DNA from: Streptomyces sp. DH41
GTDB taxonomy: Bacteria > Actinomycetota > Actinomycetes > Streptomycetales > Streptomycetaceae
NCBI RefSeq assembly: GCF_029813785.1
Contig: NZ_JARVKY010000001.1
Span: forward strand, 62,001-126,000
Length of the DNA: 64,000 nucleotides
Direction of reading: 5' to 3'
Below the pieces are notes generated by a model. That model made no database searches. It was not told the DNA's origin and saw only the letters and a list, made by a program, of their open reading frames with translations. A program made the translations under genes and the position numbers. The first letter of the stretch is position 1. Every line of letters starts with the position of its first letter. Below, piece by piece: positions 42,648 through 51,799 of this stretch.

Positions 42648-43430
42648 CTAGGCCACCCACTGCTCCCACGCCAGGTTCGCCACCAGCGCGAAGACCACCG
42701 TCAGCAGGACGACGCGGACGAAGCCGCTGCCCTTCTTCAGGGCCGTGTGGGCGCCGAACATGCCGCCCGCGAGGTTGAAGACGGCCATCAGTGCGGCCAG
42801 CTGCCACAGGACGGCGCCCTGCCAGGCGAAGGTGGCGAGGGCGCCCGCGTTGGTGCAGCAGTTGACGATCTTGGCGGTGGCGGAGGCGGTCACCAGGTCG
42901 AGGTGGAGCACGGCGGTGAGCGCCAGGACGAGGAAGGTGCCGGTGCCGGGGCCGACGAGACCGTCGTAGAAGCCGATGCCGAGGCCCGCGAGGCCGATCG
43001 CGGCGAGGATGCGGCGGGGGCCGGCCGGGCCGGTGGCGGGGGCGGTACCGAAGGCGGGGCGCAGGATGACGAAGGCCGCCACCGCGAGCAGCACCACCAT
43101 GATCACCGGCTTGAGCACCTCGGTGCTCATCCCGGCGGCGAAGAAGGCCCCGCCGGACGATCCGGCCAGCGCCGCGAGGCCGATGCGTACGGCGGTGCGG
43201 ACGTCCACCGGCGCTTTGCGGGCGTAGGTCACCGCCGCGCCCGTGGTGCCGACGATGGCGACCGCCTTGTTGGTGCCCAGCGCGTGCGCGGCCGGGGTGC
43301 CGGCGGGCAGCCCGATCAGCAGCGCCGGCAGCAGCAGGAGCCCGCCACCGCCGACCACGGCGTCGATCCAGCCGGCCGCGAGGGCCGCGAGGCACAGCAG
43401 AACGACCGTGGTCAGCGATATGTCGGGCAT
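42648..43430 (-). CDS. TSUP/TauE-SafE family membrane transporter
   Basis: This 260-aa polytopic protein has about eight hydrophobic helices in two related halves. The family signatures are AGWIDAVVGGGGLLLLPALL near the N-terminus and FYDGLVGPGTGTFLVLAL in the second half. TSUP proteins move sulfite, sulfoacetate or related anions. Substrate cannot be read here. Convergent to the GH3 gene and 187 bases from the FAD oxidoreductase start on the opposite strand. Confidence 0.9.
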   Translation of the reverse strand: MPDISLTTVVLLCLAALAAGWIDAVVGGGGLLLLPALLIGLPAGTPAAHALGTNKAVAIVGTTGAAVTYARKAPVDVRTAVRIGLAALAGSSGGAFFAAGMSTEVLKPVIMVVLLAVAAFVILRPAFGTAPATGPAGPRRILAAIGLAGLGIGFYDGLVGPGTGTFLVLALTAVLHLDLVTASATAKIVNCCTNAGALATFAWQGAVLWQLAALMAVFNLAGGMFGAHTALKKGSGFVRVVLLTVVFALVANLAWEQWVA

Positions 43431-43567
43431 GATCGCGAGCTTATGGACGGGATGGATGTGCCGTCCATCAAGATGAGCGTCTTCTGAGGTTGCCCGCCTG
43501 GTCCGAGGGGCCCGCCCCCGCCCTCACACCCACCCCCCGCCCCCGCTGAGGGCAGCGTTCCCCGGGG

Positions 43568-43595
43568 GAAACAGACGCGATGCCACCGGGTAACA
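43568..43595 (+). promoter_or_regulatory. GlnR-like half-sites upstream of the nir operon
   Basis: GAAAC (43568-43572) and GTAACA (43590-43595) start 22 bases apart, two 11-bp turns, as GlnR half-sites are. They sit 23-50 bases before the FAD oxidoreductase start, and GTAACA also occurs twice before nasA. Confidence 0.45.
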
Positions 43596-43617
43596 CCCGC
43601 ACCGCACGCTCGATGCC

Positions 43618-45060
43618 ATGACCTCGAATACGCGTGTGGTGGTGATCGGCGCCGGACTCGCGGGCGTGACGCTCGCCCGGCGGCTCGGTGAGCTCGGCAC
43701 GCCCGCGCTGGTCGTCGGCGACGAGGAGCACCGGCCGTACAACCGGGTGCTGCTCGCCGAGGTACTGGCCGGACGGTACGGCCCCGAGGTGACCGCCCTG
43801 CCGGCGCCCGCCGGGCTGCTGCGCGGCCGGGTCACCGGAATCGACCGGGCCGGGCGGACCGTCCGGTGCGCCGACGGCTCGGTGATCGCGTACGACACGC
43901 TGGTCCTGGCCACCGGCTCCAACGCCGTACTGCCGCCCCTGCGCGGTCTGTTCACGCCGGACCGGGAGCTGCCCGAGGGCGTGCACGCGTTCCGGACGAT
44001 GGACGACTGCCTGGCGCTGTCCAAGGCGGTACGGCCCGGGGTGCGGGCCGTCGTCGTCGGGGGCGGGCTGCTCGGGGTGTCCGCCGCTCGCGCGCTGGCC
44101 GTGCGCGGCGCGCAGGTCGTGCTCGCCCAGCAGTCCGAGCGGCTCATGGAACGCCAGCTCGACCCGGCCGCCTCCGCGCTCGTACGGCGGCACCTGGAGG
44201 ACCTCGGCGTCGAGGTGCACGCCGAGTGCCGGGTGCGTGACGTGCGCAGCGTCGGCGGGGCGGTGCGGTCGGTGGAGCTGGCCGACGGGTACGCCCTCGG
44301 CACCGACCTGGTCGTCCTCTCCTGCGGGGTCCGGCCGCGCGTCGGTCTCGCGCGGGCGGCGGGGGTGGAGGTCGTGAAGGGCGTGGTCGTCGACGACGAG
44401 CTGCGTACCTCCGACCCGCACATCCGCGCCGTCGGCGACTGCGCCCAGCACGCGGGACGCGTGTACGGGCTGGCCGCGCCCGCCCTCGAACAGGCAGGTG
44501 CGCTGGCCGAGCTGCTCGCCGGGGACGGCACCGCCGCCCGCTACACGGGCACCCGGTCGCTGACCCGGCTCACGCTCAGCGGGGCCGGCGGTCCTCTCGG
44601 TCTCACCGGGTCCGGCAGCTCGCTCGGCGTCACCGGCCCCACCGGTCCCGACAGCCCCCTCGGTCCCACCAGCCCCAACAGCCCCACCAGCCCCACCGGA
44701 CCCACCGAGCCCGAGAGCACTTTCGACCCCACTGGTCCCGACAGCCCCCTCGGCCCCACCGGTCCCGACAGCCCCCTCGGCCCCACCGGCCCCGGCCCCA
44801 CCGGCCCCGGCAGCACTCTCGACCTCGCCGCGTTCGGCGAGACCGACCCCCGCCCCGGCGACGACGTCGTGCAGCTCGCCGACGCCACCCGGGGCACCTA
44901 CCGCAAGGTCGTCGTCCGTGACGACCGGCTGGTCGGCGGGGTCCTGGTCGGCGAACTCGGCACCGTCGGCGCGCTCGCGCGCGCCTGGGAGGGAGCAGAG
45001 CCGCTCCCGTCCGACGGCGGCCCCCTGCTCCACCTGCTCACCGATGACGGAGGCTCCTGA
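43618..45060 (+). CDS. NirB-associated FAD-dependent oxidoreductase with collagen-like insert
   Basis: This 480-aa pyridine nucleotide-disulfide oxidoreductase is like the N-terminal FAD/NAD part of NirB. The FAD loop is VVIGAGLAGVTLARRLG (about 8-24), the NAD loop VVVGGGLLGVSAARAL (about 142-157), and HIRAVGDCAQ (about 270) contacts FAD. Residues about 324-401 are a low-complexity insert of repeated GPTGPDSPL-type units, splitting the C-terminal small domain. Translationally coupled to nirB (one-base overlap), so it probably supplies or accepts electrons in nitrite or nitrate assimilation, as NasB-type subunits do. Confidence 0.85.
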   Translation: MTSNTRVVVIGAGLAGVTLARRLGELGTPALVVGDEEHRPYNRVLLAEVLAGRYGPEVTALPAPAGLLRGRVTGIDRAGRTVRCADGSVIAYDTLVLATGSNAVLPPLRGLFTPDRELPEGVHAFRTMDDCLALSKAVRPGVRAVVVGGGLLGVSAARALAVRGAQVVLAQQSERLMERQLDPAASALVRRHLEDLGVEVHAECRVRDVRSVGGAVRSVELADGYALGTDLVVLSCGVRPRVGLARAAGVEVVKGVVVDDELRTSDPHIRAVGDCAQHAGRVYGLAAPALEQAGALAELLAGDGTAARYTGTRSLTRLTLSGAGGPLGLTGSGSSLGVTGPTGPDSPLGPTSPNSPTSPTGPTEPESTFDPTGPDSPLGPTGPDSPLGPTGPGPTGPGSTLDLAAFGETDPRPGDDVVQLADATRGTYRKVVVRDDRLVGGVLVGELGTVGALARAWEGAEPLPSDGGPLLHLLTDDGGS

Positions 45061-47687
45061 TGTCCACGGACGACACCCCCACGATCGTGCTCGTCGGCCA
45101 CGGCATGGTCGGCCAGCGCTTCCTCGAAGCGCTCGCCGAGCGCGGCCTGACCGGCACGCACCGCGTGGTCGTGCTGTGCGAGGAGCCGCGCCCCGCCTAC
45201 GACCGGGTCCAGCTCACCTCGTACTTCTCGGGGAAGACCCCCGAGGACCTGTCGATGACCGACATGGCCTTCATCGCGGAGCACGGCATCGAGCTGCGCG
45301 TCGGTGACCCGGCCGAGAGCGTCGACCGCGATACGCGCAGGGTGACCGCCCGCTCCGGGCTGGTCGTCGACTACGACGTGCTGGTGCTCGCCACCGGCTC
45401 CTACCCGTTCGTCCCGCCGGTCCCCGGCAAGGACGCCGAGGGCTGTTTCGTCTACCGGACGATCGAGGACCTGCTCGCCATCGAGGAGTACGCCGAGAAC
45501 GCGACGACCGGCGCGGTGGTCGGCGGCGGGCTCCTCGGCCTGGAGGCGGCGGGCGCCCTCAAGGGCCTCGGACTCACCTCGCACATCGTGGAGTTCGCGC
45601 CCCGGCTGATGCCGGTCCAGGTCGACGAGGGCGGCGGCGCGGCGCTGCTGCGCACCATCGAGGACATGGGCCTGTCCGTGCACACGGGGGTGGGCACGCA
45701 GGAGATCCTTACCGGCGAGGACGGCGCCGTCACCGGCATGAAGCTGTCCGACGGTTCCGAACTCGCCACCGACCTGGTGGTGTTCAGCGCCGGCGTCCGC
45801 CCCCGCGACCAGCTGGCCCGCGACTGCGGACTGGCGGTCGGCGAGCGCGGCGGCATCAGCGTCGACGAGCGGTGCCGTACGGTCACCGACGAGCGCGTCT
45901 TCGCGATCGGCGAGTGCGCGCTGGCGGTCGACGGGCGCGTGTACGGGCTGGTGGCACCGGGGTACGAGCAGGCCGAGACGGCCGCCGCGACCATCGCCGC
46001 CCAGGAGGCCTCCTTCACCGGCGCCGACCTGTCCACCAAGCTGAAGCTGCTCGGCGTGGACGTCGCGTCCTTCGGCGACGCGCACGGCGCCACCGCCGAC
46101 TGCCTGGACGTCGTCTACTCGGACTCCCGCGCCGGCCTGTACAAGAAGCTGGTCGTCGGCCGCGACGGCACCCTGCTCGGCGGCATCCTGGTCGGTGACG
46201 CGGAGGCCTACGGCACCCTGCGCGCCTTCACCGGCTCCGTCCCGCCGGTCTCCCCCGAGTCGCTGGTGCTGCCCGCCGGTGCCGGGGCGCCGGCCCAGCT
46301 GGGCCCGTCCGCCCTCCCCGACGACGCGGTGATCTGCTCCTGCCACAACGTCACCAAGGGCACGATCCGCGGCGCGGTGACGGAGCACTCCTGCACGACC
46401 GTGCCCGAGGTGAAGAAGTGCACCAGGGCCGGCACCGGCTGCGGCTCCTGCGTCAAGGTGCTCGGCCAGCTGGTCACCGCCGAGCTGGAGGCGAGCGGCG
46501 TCGAGGTCGACAAGGGCCTGTGCGGCTGCTTCGCGCAGACCCGCGAGGAGCTGTACGAGATCGTCGGCGCCCTGCGGATCACCTCCTACCGGGAGCTGCT
46601 CGACCGGCACGGCCGCGAGGGCGCCCGGGGCGGTGAGGGCTGCGAGGTCTGCAAGCCGGCGGTCGGCTCGATCATCGCCTCCCTCGCCCCGGCGATCGGT
46701 GCGAGCGGCTATGTCCTGGACGGTGAGCAGGCGGCCCTCCAGGACACCAACGACCACTTCCTGGCCAACCTCCAGCGGAACGGCTCGTACTCCGTCGTCC
46801 CCCGCATCCCCGGCGGCGAGATCGCCCCGGAGAAACTGATCGTCATCGGCGAGATCGCCCGCGACTTCGGGCTCTACACGAAGATCACCGGCGGTCAGCG
46901 CATCGACATGTTCGGCGCCCGCGTCGAACAGCTCCCGGTGATCTGGGCCCGGCTGGTGGACGCCGGTTTCGAGTCCGGGCACGCGTACGGGAAGTCGCTG
47001 CGCACGGTGAAGTCATGCGTGGGGCAGACCTGGTGCCGCTACGGCGTGCAGGACTCGGTCCGGATGGCGATCGACCTGGAGCTGCGCTACCGGGGGCTCA
47101 GGTCCCCGCACAAGCTGAAGTCGGCGGTCTCCGGGTGCGCCCGCGAGTGCGCCGAGGCCCAGTCGAAGGACTTCGGCGTGATCGCCACCGTAGGCGGCTG
47201 GAACCTCTACGTCGGCGGCAACGGCGGCGCCACCCCGCGCCACGCGGACCTCCTCGCGCAGGACCTCTCGGACGCCGAACTGGTCCGGCTCATCGACCGG
47301 TTCCTGATGTTCTACATCCGCACCGCCGACAAGCTGGAGCGCACCTCCACCTGGCTGGAGCGGATCCCCGGCGGCCTGGACCACGTACGGGACGTCGTCG
47401 TGCACGACTCGCTCGGCATCTGCGACGAGCTGGAGTCCCTGATGTCCGCCCATGTCTCGCACTACCGCGACGAGTGGGCCCAGACCATCAACGACCCCGA
47501 GAAGCTGGCCCGGTTCGTGTCCTTCGTGAACGCGCCTGACGCTCCCGACCCGGTCGTGGGCTTCGTGCCCGAACGCGACCAGATGAAGCCCGACCTGCCG
47601 CTGCTGAGCATCGGCCTGCGGCGCACCGAGGAAGACCTCGCAGCAGACCTCGAAGAAGACCTCCTGGAAGGAAGCACCCGGCGATGA
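45060..47687 (+). CDS. nirB: assimilatory nitrite reductase, large subunit
   Basis: This 875-aa NADH-dependent siroheme nitrite reductase converts nitrite to ammonium. In order: FAD/NAD domains (VGHGMVGQRFLEAL; VVGGGLLGLEAAGAL), BFD-like [2Fe-2S] region (CSCHNVTKGTI ... CTRAGTGCGSC, about 423-460), a second Cys-containing region (GCEVCKP), ferredoxin-like halves and the siroheme/[4Fe-4S] cysteines (SCVGQTWCRYG and SGCARECAEA, about 652-700). Length is normal. ATG 45060 overlaps the upstream stop, and its stop overlaps nirD (ATGA). Confidence 0.97.
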   Translation: MSTDDTPTIVLVGHGMVGQRFLEALAERGLTGTHRVVVLCEEPRPAYDRVQLTSYFSGKTPEDLSMTDMAFIAEHGIELRVGDPAESVDRDTRRVTARSGLVVDYDVLVLATGSYPFVPPVPGKDAEGCFVYRTIEDLLAIEEYAENATTGAVVGGGLLGLEAAGALKGLGLTSHIVEFAPRLMPVQVDEGGGAALLRTIEDMGLSVHTGVGTQEILTGEDGAVTGMKLSDGSELATDLVVFSAGVRPRDQLARDCGLAVGERGGISVDERCRTVTDERVFAIGECALAVDGRVYGLVAPGYEQAETAAATIAAQEASFTGADLSTKLKLLGVDVASFGDAHGATADCLDVVYSDSRAGLYKKLVVGRDGTLLGGILVGDAEAYGTLRAFTGSVPPVSPESLVLPAGAGAPAQLGPSALPDDAVICSCHNVTKGTIRGAVTEHSCTTVPEVKKCTRAGTGCGSCVKVLGQLVTAELEASGVEVDKGLCGCFAQTREELYEIVGALRITSYRELLDRHGREGARGGEGCEVCKPAVGSIIASLAPAIGASGYVLDGEQAALQDTNDHFLANLQRNGSYSVVPRIPGGEIAPEKLIVIGEIARDFGLYTKITGGQRIDMFGARVEQLPVIWARLVDAGFESGHAYGKSLRTVKSCVGQTWCRYGVQDSVRMAIDLELRYRGLRSPHKLKSAVSGCARECAEAQSKDFGVIATVGGWNLYVGGNGGATPRHADLLAQDLSDAELVRLIDRFLMFYIRTADKLERTSTWLERIPGGLDHVRDVVVHDSLGICDELESLMSAHVSHYRDEWAQTINDPEKLARFVSFVNAPDAPDPVVGFVPERDQMKPDLPLLSIGLRRTEEDLAADLEEDLLEGSTRR

Positions 47688-48049
47688 CCCTGGCACCCGA
47701 GTCCCTGGCACCCGAGACGACCGACCTCAAGGTCCGGCTGCGGCTGACGGACGACTGGTTCACGGCCTGCGACCTGGGCGCCCTGCTCCCGGGCCGGGGC
47801 GTCGCGGCCCTGCTGCCGGACGGCGGCCAGGTGGCCCTCTTCCGCGACCGGAACGGCGAGCTGTACGCCATCGGCAACCGGGACCCGTTCACCGGGGCGG
47901 CGGTCCTCTCCCGCGGTCTGACCGGGACCCACCGGGGCCGCCCGTTCGTCGCCTCCCCGCTGCTCAAGCAGCGCTTCGACCTGGCGACCGGGCGGTGCCT
48001 GGACGACGAGGCGGTCCGGGTGGAGACGTACGAGGTGAAGGCCGCCTGA
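47684..48049 (+). CDS. nirD: nitrite reductase, small subunit
   Basis: This 121-aa NirD has the Rieske-like fold but without the Cys-His pairs of true Rieske proteins, as is normal in NirD. Recognisable segments are LALFRDRNGELYAIGNRDPFTGAAVLSRGL and FVASPLLKQRFDLATGRCLDDE. It starts in the ATGA overlap with nirB and is the last gene of the unit. Confidence 0.93.
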   Translation: MTLAPESLAPETTDLKVRLRLTDDWFTACDLGALLPGRGVAALLPDGGQVALFRDRNGELYAIGNRDPFTGAAVLSRGLTGTHRGRPFVASPLLKQRFDLATGRCLDDEAVRVETYEVKAA

Positions 48050-48097
48050 GCCCACCTTTGTTGACCGTTCGTTCTGCAAAGGTCTACGCTGCGACAC

Positions 48098-48682
48098 GTG
48101 GCCAGGACCAAGGAGTTCGATCCGGACGCCGCGCTGCGGGCAGCCATCGAGCTGTTCTGGCGGCGCGGTTACGAGGCGACGTCGATGTCCGACCTCGTGG
48201 AGCATCTCGGCATCGGGCGCGCCAGTATCTACGCGACCTTCGGCAACAAGCACGAGCTGTACCTGAAGGCACTGGCGCGCTACGAGGAGGGAAATCTCCC
48301 GGACCTGCTGGAGGAGCTGTCCCGGCCGGGTCCGGCCCTGCCGGGCGTACGCTCCCTGGTGCGGCGCTACGCCGCCGAGGCGACCGCCGACGACCTGCGA
48401 GGACGCGGCTGCTTCGTCACCAACACCGCGGCCGAGCTGGCGCCGCGCGACCCGGCCGCCGCGCGGCGGGTCGAACGCAACTGGGACCAGCTCGAGACCG
48501 TGCTGCACTCGGCGCTGGTCCGGGCCCGGGCCCAGGGCGAACTGCCCGCCGGCCGTGACCCGCTGACCCTCGCCCGCATGCTGCTGGTGCTGCTCCAGGG
48601 GCTGCGGGTGGTCGGGAAGGCGTCGCCGGACCCGGCGCGGGTGCGGGACGCGGCGGAACAGGCACTGACCCTGCTCGACTGA
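48098..48682 (+). CDS. TetR/AcrR family repressor
   Basis: This 194-aa dimeric regulator has a classic N-terminal HTH (AAIELFWRRGYEATSMSDLVEHLGIGRASIYATFGNKHELY, residues about 17-55) and a ligand domain containing GCFVTNTAAELAPRDP, typical of the group near TetR_C_16-like factors. GTG 48098 is the start. Its own promoter has ACCGTTCGTTC (48064-48074), related to the palindrome before the next gene, suggesting autoregulation and control of the SDR. Confidence 0.9.
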   Translation: MARTKEFDPDAALRAAIELFWRRGYEATSMSDLVEHLGIGRASIYATFGNKHELYLKALARYEEGNLPDLLEELSRPGPALPGVRSLVRRYAAEATADDLRGRGCFVTNTAAELAPRDPAAARRVERNWDQLETVLHSALVRARAQGELPAGRDPLTLARMLLVLLQGLRVVGKASPDPARVRDAAEQALTLLD

Positions 48683-48739
48683 GACACCGCGAGCCCCTCT
48701 CCGGACTCCGGAGGGGTGCTTCTCACGACCTCATACTGA

Positions 48740-48749
48740 ACCGATCGGT
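48740..48749. promoter_or_regulatory. TetR-type operator
   Basis: ACCGATCGGT, a perfect 10-bp palindrome, lies 20-29 bases before the SDR start. A degenerate copy (ACCGTTCGTTC, 48064-48074) precedes the TetR gene. Confidence 0.65.
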
Positions 48750-48768
48750 CAAGAAAAAAGGGAGATTC

Positions 48769-49536
48769 ATGACCACCCAGCGCTTCACCGACAGGACCGC
48801 CCTCGTCACCGGCGCGGGCTCCGGCATCGGACGGGCCGTCGCCCTCGGCCTCGCCGCCGAGGGCGCGCACGTCGTCGTCGCCGGGCGCAGGAGTGAGCCG
48901 CTCGACGAGACAGTCGCCCTGATCGAGGCGGCGGGCGGCAAGGCGCTGGCCGTCACCGCCGACGTCACGCGGTCCGCCGACGTACGGGCCGTCGTGGACG
49001 CCGCCGTACAGCACTTCGGCTCCCTCGACGTGGCCGTCAACAACGCGGGCGTCTTCCACGGCGGTTCCCCCGTGGCCGATCTGTCCGAGGAGGACTGGCA
49101 CGCACAGCTCGACATCAACGTCAGCGGTGTGTTCCTCGCCCTGCGGGCGGAGGTCCGTCAGATGCGGGCCCAGCCGGGCGGCGGCACGATCGTGAACATC
49201 GCCTCCACCTTCGGCGTGCACAAGCGCAGCCCGGGCGCCACCGCCTACGCGGCCACCAAGGCGGCCGTCTCCGTGCTCACGCGGGGCGCCGCCCTGGACC
49301 ACATCGCGGACGGCGTCCGCATCAACGCCGTCAGCCCGGGCGCCACCGCGACCTCCATGTCCCTGCTGCCCGGCGAGACGGAGGCGGGGCGGGCCGAGCG
49401 CATGCGGAGCGAGACACCGCTCGGCCGGGTCTCGTCGGTGGCGGAGGTCGCGGCCGCCGTGCTGTACCTGGCGTCGGACGACGCGGCGTCGGTGGTGGGC
49501 ATCGACCTGGTGGTGGACGGCGGGCAGACGGCCTGA
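48769..49536 (+). CDS. SDR family oxidoreductase
   Basis: This 255-aa classical short-chain dehydrogenase has TGAGSGIGRAVALGL (13-27), NNAG (about 89-92), IASTFGVHKRSPGATAYAATKAA with the catalytic Ser/Tyr/Lys, and a C-terminal VVGIDLVVDGGQT. The ribosome binding site GGGAGA precedes ATG 48769. The TetR gene directly upstream and the shared operator make it the probable regulated gene; its substrate is unknown, probably a quinone, aldehyde or similar inducer-related compound (inference). Confidence 0.92.
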   Translation: MTTQRFTDRTALVTGAGSGIGRAVALGLAAEGAHVVVAGRRSEPLDETVALIEAAGGKALAVTADVTRSADVRAVVDAAVQHFGSLDVAVNNAGVFHGGSPVADLSEEDWHAQLDINVSGVFLALRAEVRQMRAQPGGGTIVNIASTFGVHKRSPGATAYAATKAAVSVLTRGAALDHIADGVRINAVSPGATATSMSLLPGETEAGRAERMRSETPLGRVSSVAEVAAAVLYLASDDAASVVGIDLVVDGGQTA

Positions 49537-49646
49537 TCGTCCGGGACGGCTGTCGGTTTCCCGCCAAATCCGGCCGGCGCCTCGAATTCGCCCCGGCCGT
49601 CGGGTTTCATCGAGGCCCACGTCCTTCTCGCCCGGAGGCCCGCACC

Positions 49647-50597
49647 ATGACTCGGAACCACCACTCCCGACCGTCCCGGCGCGCGCTGCTCGGCGGTGCC
49701 GCCGGCGCCGCGTTGGCGGTGGCCGCCGGTAGCGGCTCGGCCGGGGCCGCCGCCCCCACAGCCGTGTGGCCGACCCGGTTCCCGCTGCCCGACGGCTGGC
49801 TGCCCGAGGGCATCACCATCGGGCGCGGGCCCTACGCCTACATGGGCTCGCGCGCCGACGGCGCCGTCTACCGCACCGACCTGCGCACCGGCGAGGGCCG
49901 GGTCGTCCACGAGGGCGGCCCGGGCCTCGCGGCCATCGGCCTGAAACTGGACCACGACGGCCTGCTGTACGTCGCCGGGGGCGGCGGCGGAACCGCGCGG
50001 ATCGTCGACGCCCGCACCGGCGGACTGCTGCGCACCCACCGACTCACCGAGTCGGCCGGCCATTTCATCAACGACGCGGTCCTGCTCGGCGACCGCGCCT
50101 GGTTCACCGACTCGTACGGACCCGTCCTGTACGGCGTCCCGCGCGGCCGGCGCGGCGACGTGCGCACGCTGCCGCTGACCGGCGACTGGGAGCAGACGCC
50201 GGACGTCATCAACGCCAACGGTCTCGTCTCCACCCCCGACGGGCGCGGACTGATCGTCGTCAGGATGGCGGCGGGCGAGCTGTACCGCGTCAGCCTCAGG
50301 ACCGGCCGCGCCTCCCGGATCAGGCTGGTCGGCGCGGACGACGTGGTCAACGGCGACGGCCTGGTCCGGGTCGGCCGCACGCTGTACGTCGTCCAGAACC
50401 GGAACAACCTGGTCAGCGTCTGGGACCTGGACGCGAGGGCCGGCCGGGCGACCCTGCGCCGCACGATCACCGACCCGCGCTTCGACGTCCCCGCCACCGC
50501 CGCCCGCTTCGGCGACCGCCTCTATCTCGTCAACGCGCGCTTCACCAGTCCGCAGACGCCCGAGACGACGTTCACGGCGGTGGCGGTACGACGCTGA
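49647..50597 (+). CDS. secreted SMP-30/beta-propeller-like protein
   Basis: This 316-aa exported protein has a twin-arginine-like signal (SRRALLGGAAG, residues 11-21, followed by hydrophobic Ala/Gly and a cleavage near AGAAA). The mature part is a beta-propeller related to SMP-30/gluconolactonase repeats, with recurrent segments such as LYVAGGGGGTARIVD, AWFTDSYGPVLYGV and LYVVQNRNNLVSVWDL. Catalytic metal ligands of true lactonases are not obvious. Function is unknown. Confidence 0.78.
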   Translation: MTRNHHSRPSRRALLGGAAGAALAVAAGSGSAGAAAPTAVWPTRFPLPDGWLPEGITIGRGPYAYMGSRADGAVYRTDLRTGEGRVVHEGGPGLAAIGLKLDHDGLLYVAGGGGGTARIVDARTGGLLRTHRLTESAGHFINDAVLLGDRAWFTDSYGPVLYGVPRGRRGDVRTLPLTGDWEQTPDVINANGLVSTPDGRGLIVVRMAAGELYRVSLRTGRASRIRLVGADDVVNGDGLVRVGRTLYVVQNRNNLVSVWDLDARAGRATLRRTITDPRFDVPATAARFGDRLYLVNARFTSPQTPETTFTAVAVRR

Positions 50598-50684
50598 GCC
50601 GCCCGAGGTGTCAGGGCGCCGTACCGAGCGGCCCGGGGCGACCGGGCGCCGTGCTGAGCCGCCCGACGCGTCACGGCGCCGGTC

Positions 50685-51617
50685 TCAGGCCTCCAGTGCC
50701 TCGTAGGTGACACCCGTCAGCCGCTCGGAGGCGGCCCACAGCCGCTCCCCCATCGCGTCGTCGGTGGTCCAGGGCGCCCGCCAGGACGGGGCGGGCGCCC
50801 CGCGCCACATCGCGAAGGACGGGCCGGTGAAGGAGTCGGCGGGTACGCCGGGCGCGGTCGCCGCGTACAGGACGGGCAGCGCGCCCGACTCGGCGGGCTG
50901 GGCGACGACCCGGGTCGCGAGCCGCATCATCCGCTCGGCGACCCGGCGGCCCTCGGCGCGGGGCCCGGCGGTCTGCAGATTCGTCTCCGCGTACCCCGGA
51001 TGGGCGGCGACCGCGCGCACGTCCGAGGCGCCGTCCCGGGCCGCGAGCCGGCGGGCCAGCTCGTGGGTGAAGAGCAGGTTGGCGGACTTGGAGCGGGCGT
51101 AGGCGGTCCAGCGCCCGTACCGCCGTACGTTGTTGAGGTCGCGCGGATCGACGTTGGCCAGCGCGTGCAGGAAGCTGGAGACGGTCACGACGCGGGCGCC
51201 CGGCGTGGCGAGCAGGGTGGGCAGCAGCAGCCCGGTGAGGGCGAAGTGGCCCAGGTGGTTGACGCCGAACTGCGTCTCGAAACCGTCCGACGTCGTCCCG
51301 TGGGGCAGCGCCATGACCCCGGCGTTGTTGACGAGGAGGTCGACCCGCTCGTAGGGCAGTCCGTACGCGAACTCACGGACGGAGGCCAGCTCCCCGAGGT
51401 CCAGCCGCGCCACCTCCACGGCGGCGTCCGGCACCTCGCCGAGGAGACGCTCGACGGCGTCGCGCCCCCGCGCCTCGCTGCGGCAGGCGAGCACCACGCA
51501 CGCGCCCTTGCGGGCCAGCTCGCGGGCCACCACGTAACCGAGGCCGCTGTTGGCGCCGGTGACGACGGCGACGCGCCCGTCCAGGCCGGGCATGTCGCCC
51601 ACGTTCCAGCCGGTCAT
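50685..51617 (-). CDS. SDR oxidoreductase, retinol/protochlorophyllide-reductase-like
   Basis: This 310-aa short-chain dehydrogenase of the larger RDH/POR-like subgroup has TGANSGLGYVVAREL (about 19-33), NNAGVM (about 88), VTVSSFLHAL and the active-site pair written YARSKSANLLF. The C-terminal extension (to about 310) is typical of this subgroup. ATG 51617 has AAGGAG eight bases upstream on the minus strand and is preferred to TTG 51620. It is monocistronic and diverges from the Excalibur protein gene. Confidence 0.9.
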   Translation of the reverse strand: MTGWNVGDMPGLDGRVAVVTGANSGLGYVVARELARKGACVVLACRSEARGRDAVERLLGEVPDAAVEVARLDLGELASVREFAYGLPYERVDLLVNNAGVMALPHGTTSDGFETQFGVNHLGHFALTGLLLPTLLATPGARVVTVSSFLHALANVDPRDLNNVRRYGRWTAYARSKSANLLFTHELARRLAARDGASDVRAVAAHPGYAETNLQTAGPRAEGRRVAERMMRLATRVVAQPAESGALPVLYAATAPGVPADSFTGPSFAMWRGAPAPSWRAPWTTDDAMGERLWAASERLTGVTYEALEA

Positions 51618-51799
51618 CAACGGCTCCTTCCCTGGTCCGGACCCCTCTCACCGTACGCGCCGACGCTCCGGAGCGGAGAGTTACCGTCCGGTCACGTCAC
51701 GTTCGCGTCACGAGTCCTCCATATCGCCACCACATCTCCGGTACCTCAATAGCTTCGTCACCTCATATCCGCTCATCCACACCATCTCCGGGACTCTCG

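Noticed and set aside
44587..44820. Mobile insertion inside the FAD oxidoreductase
   Set aside because: No terminal repeats, transposase or target duplication; the repeat units suggest slipped-strand expansion.
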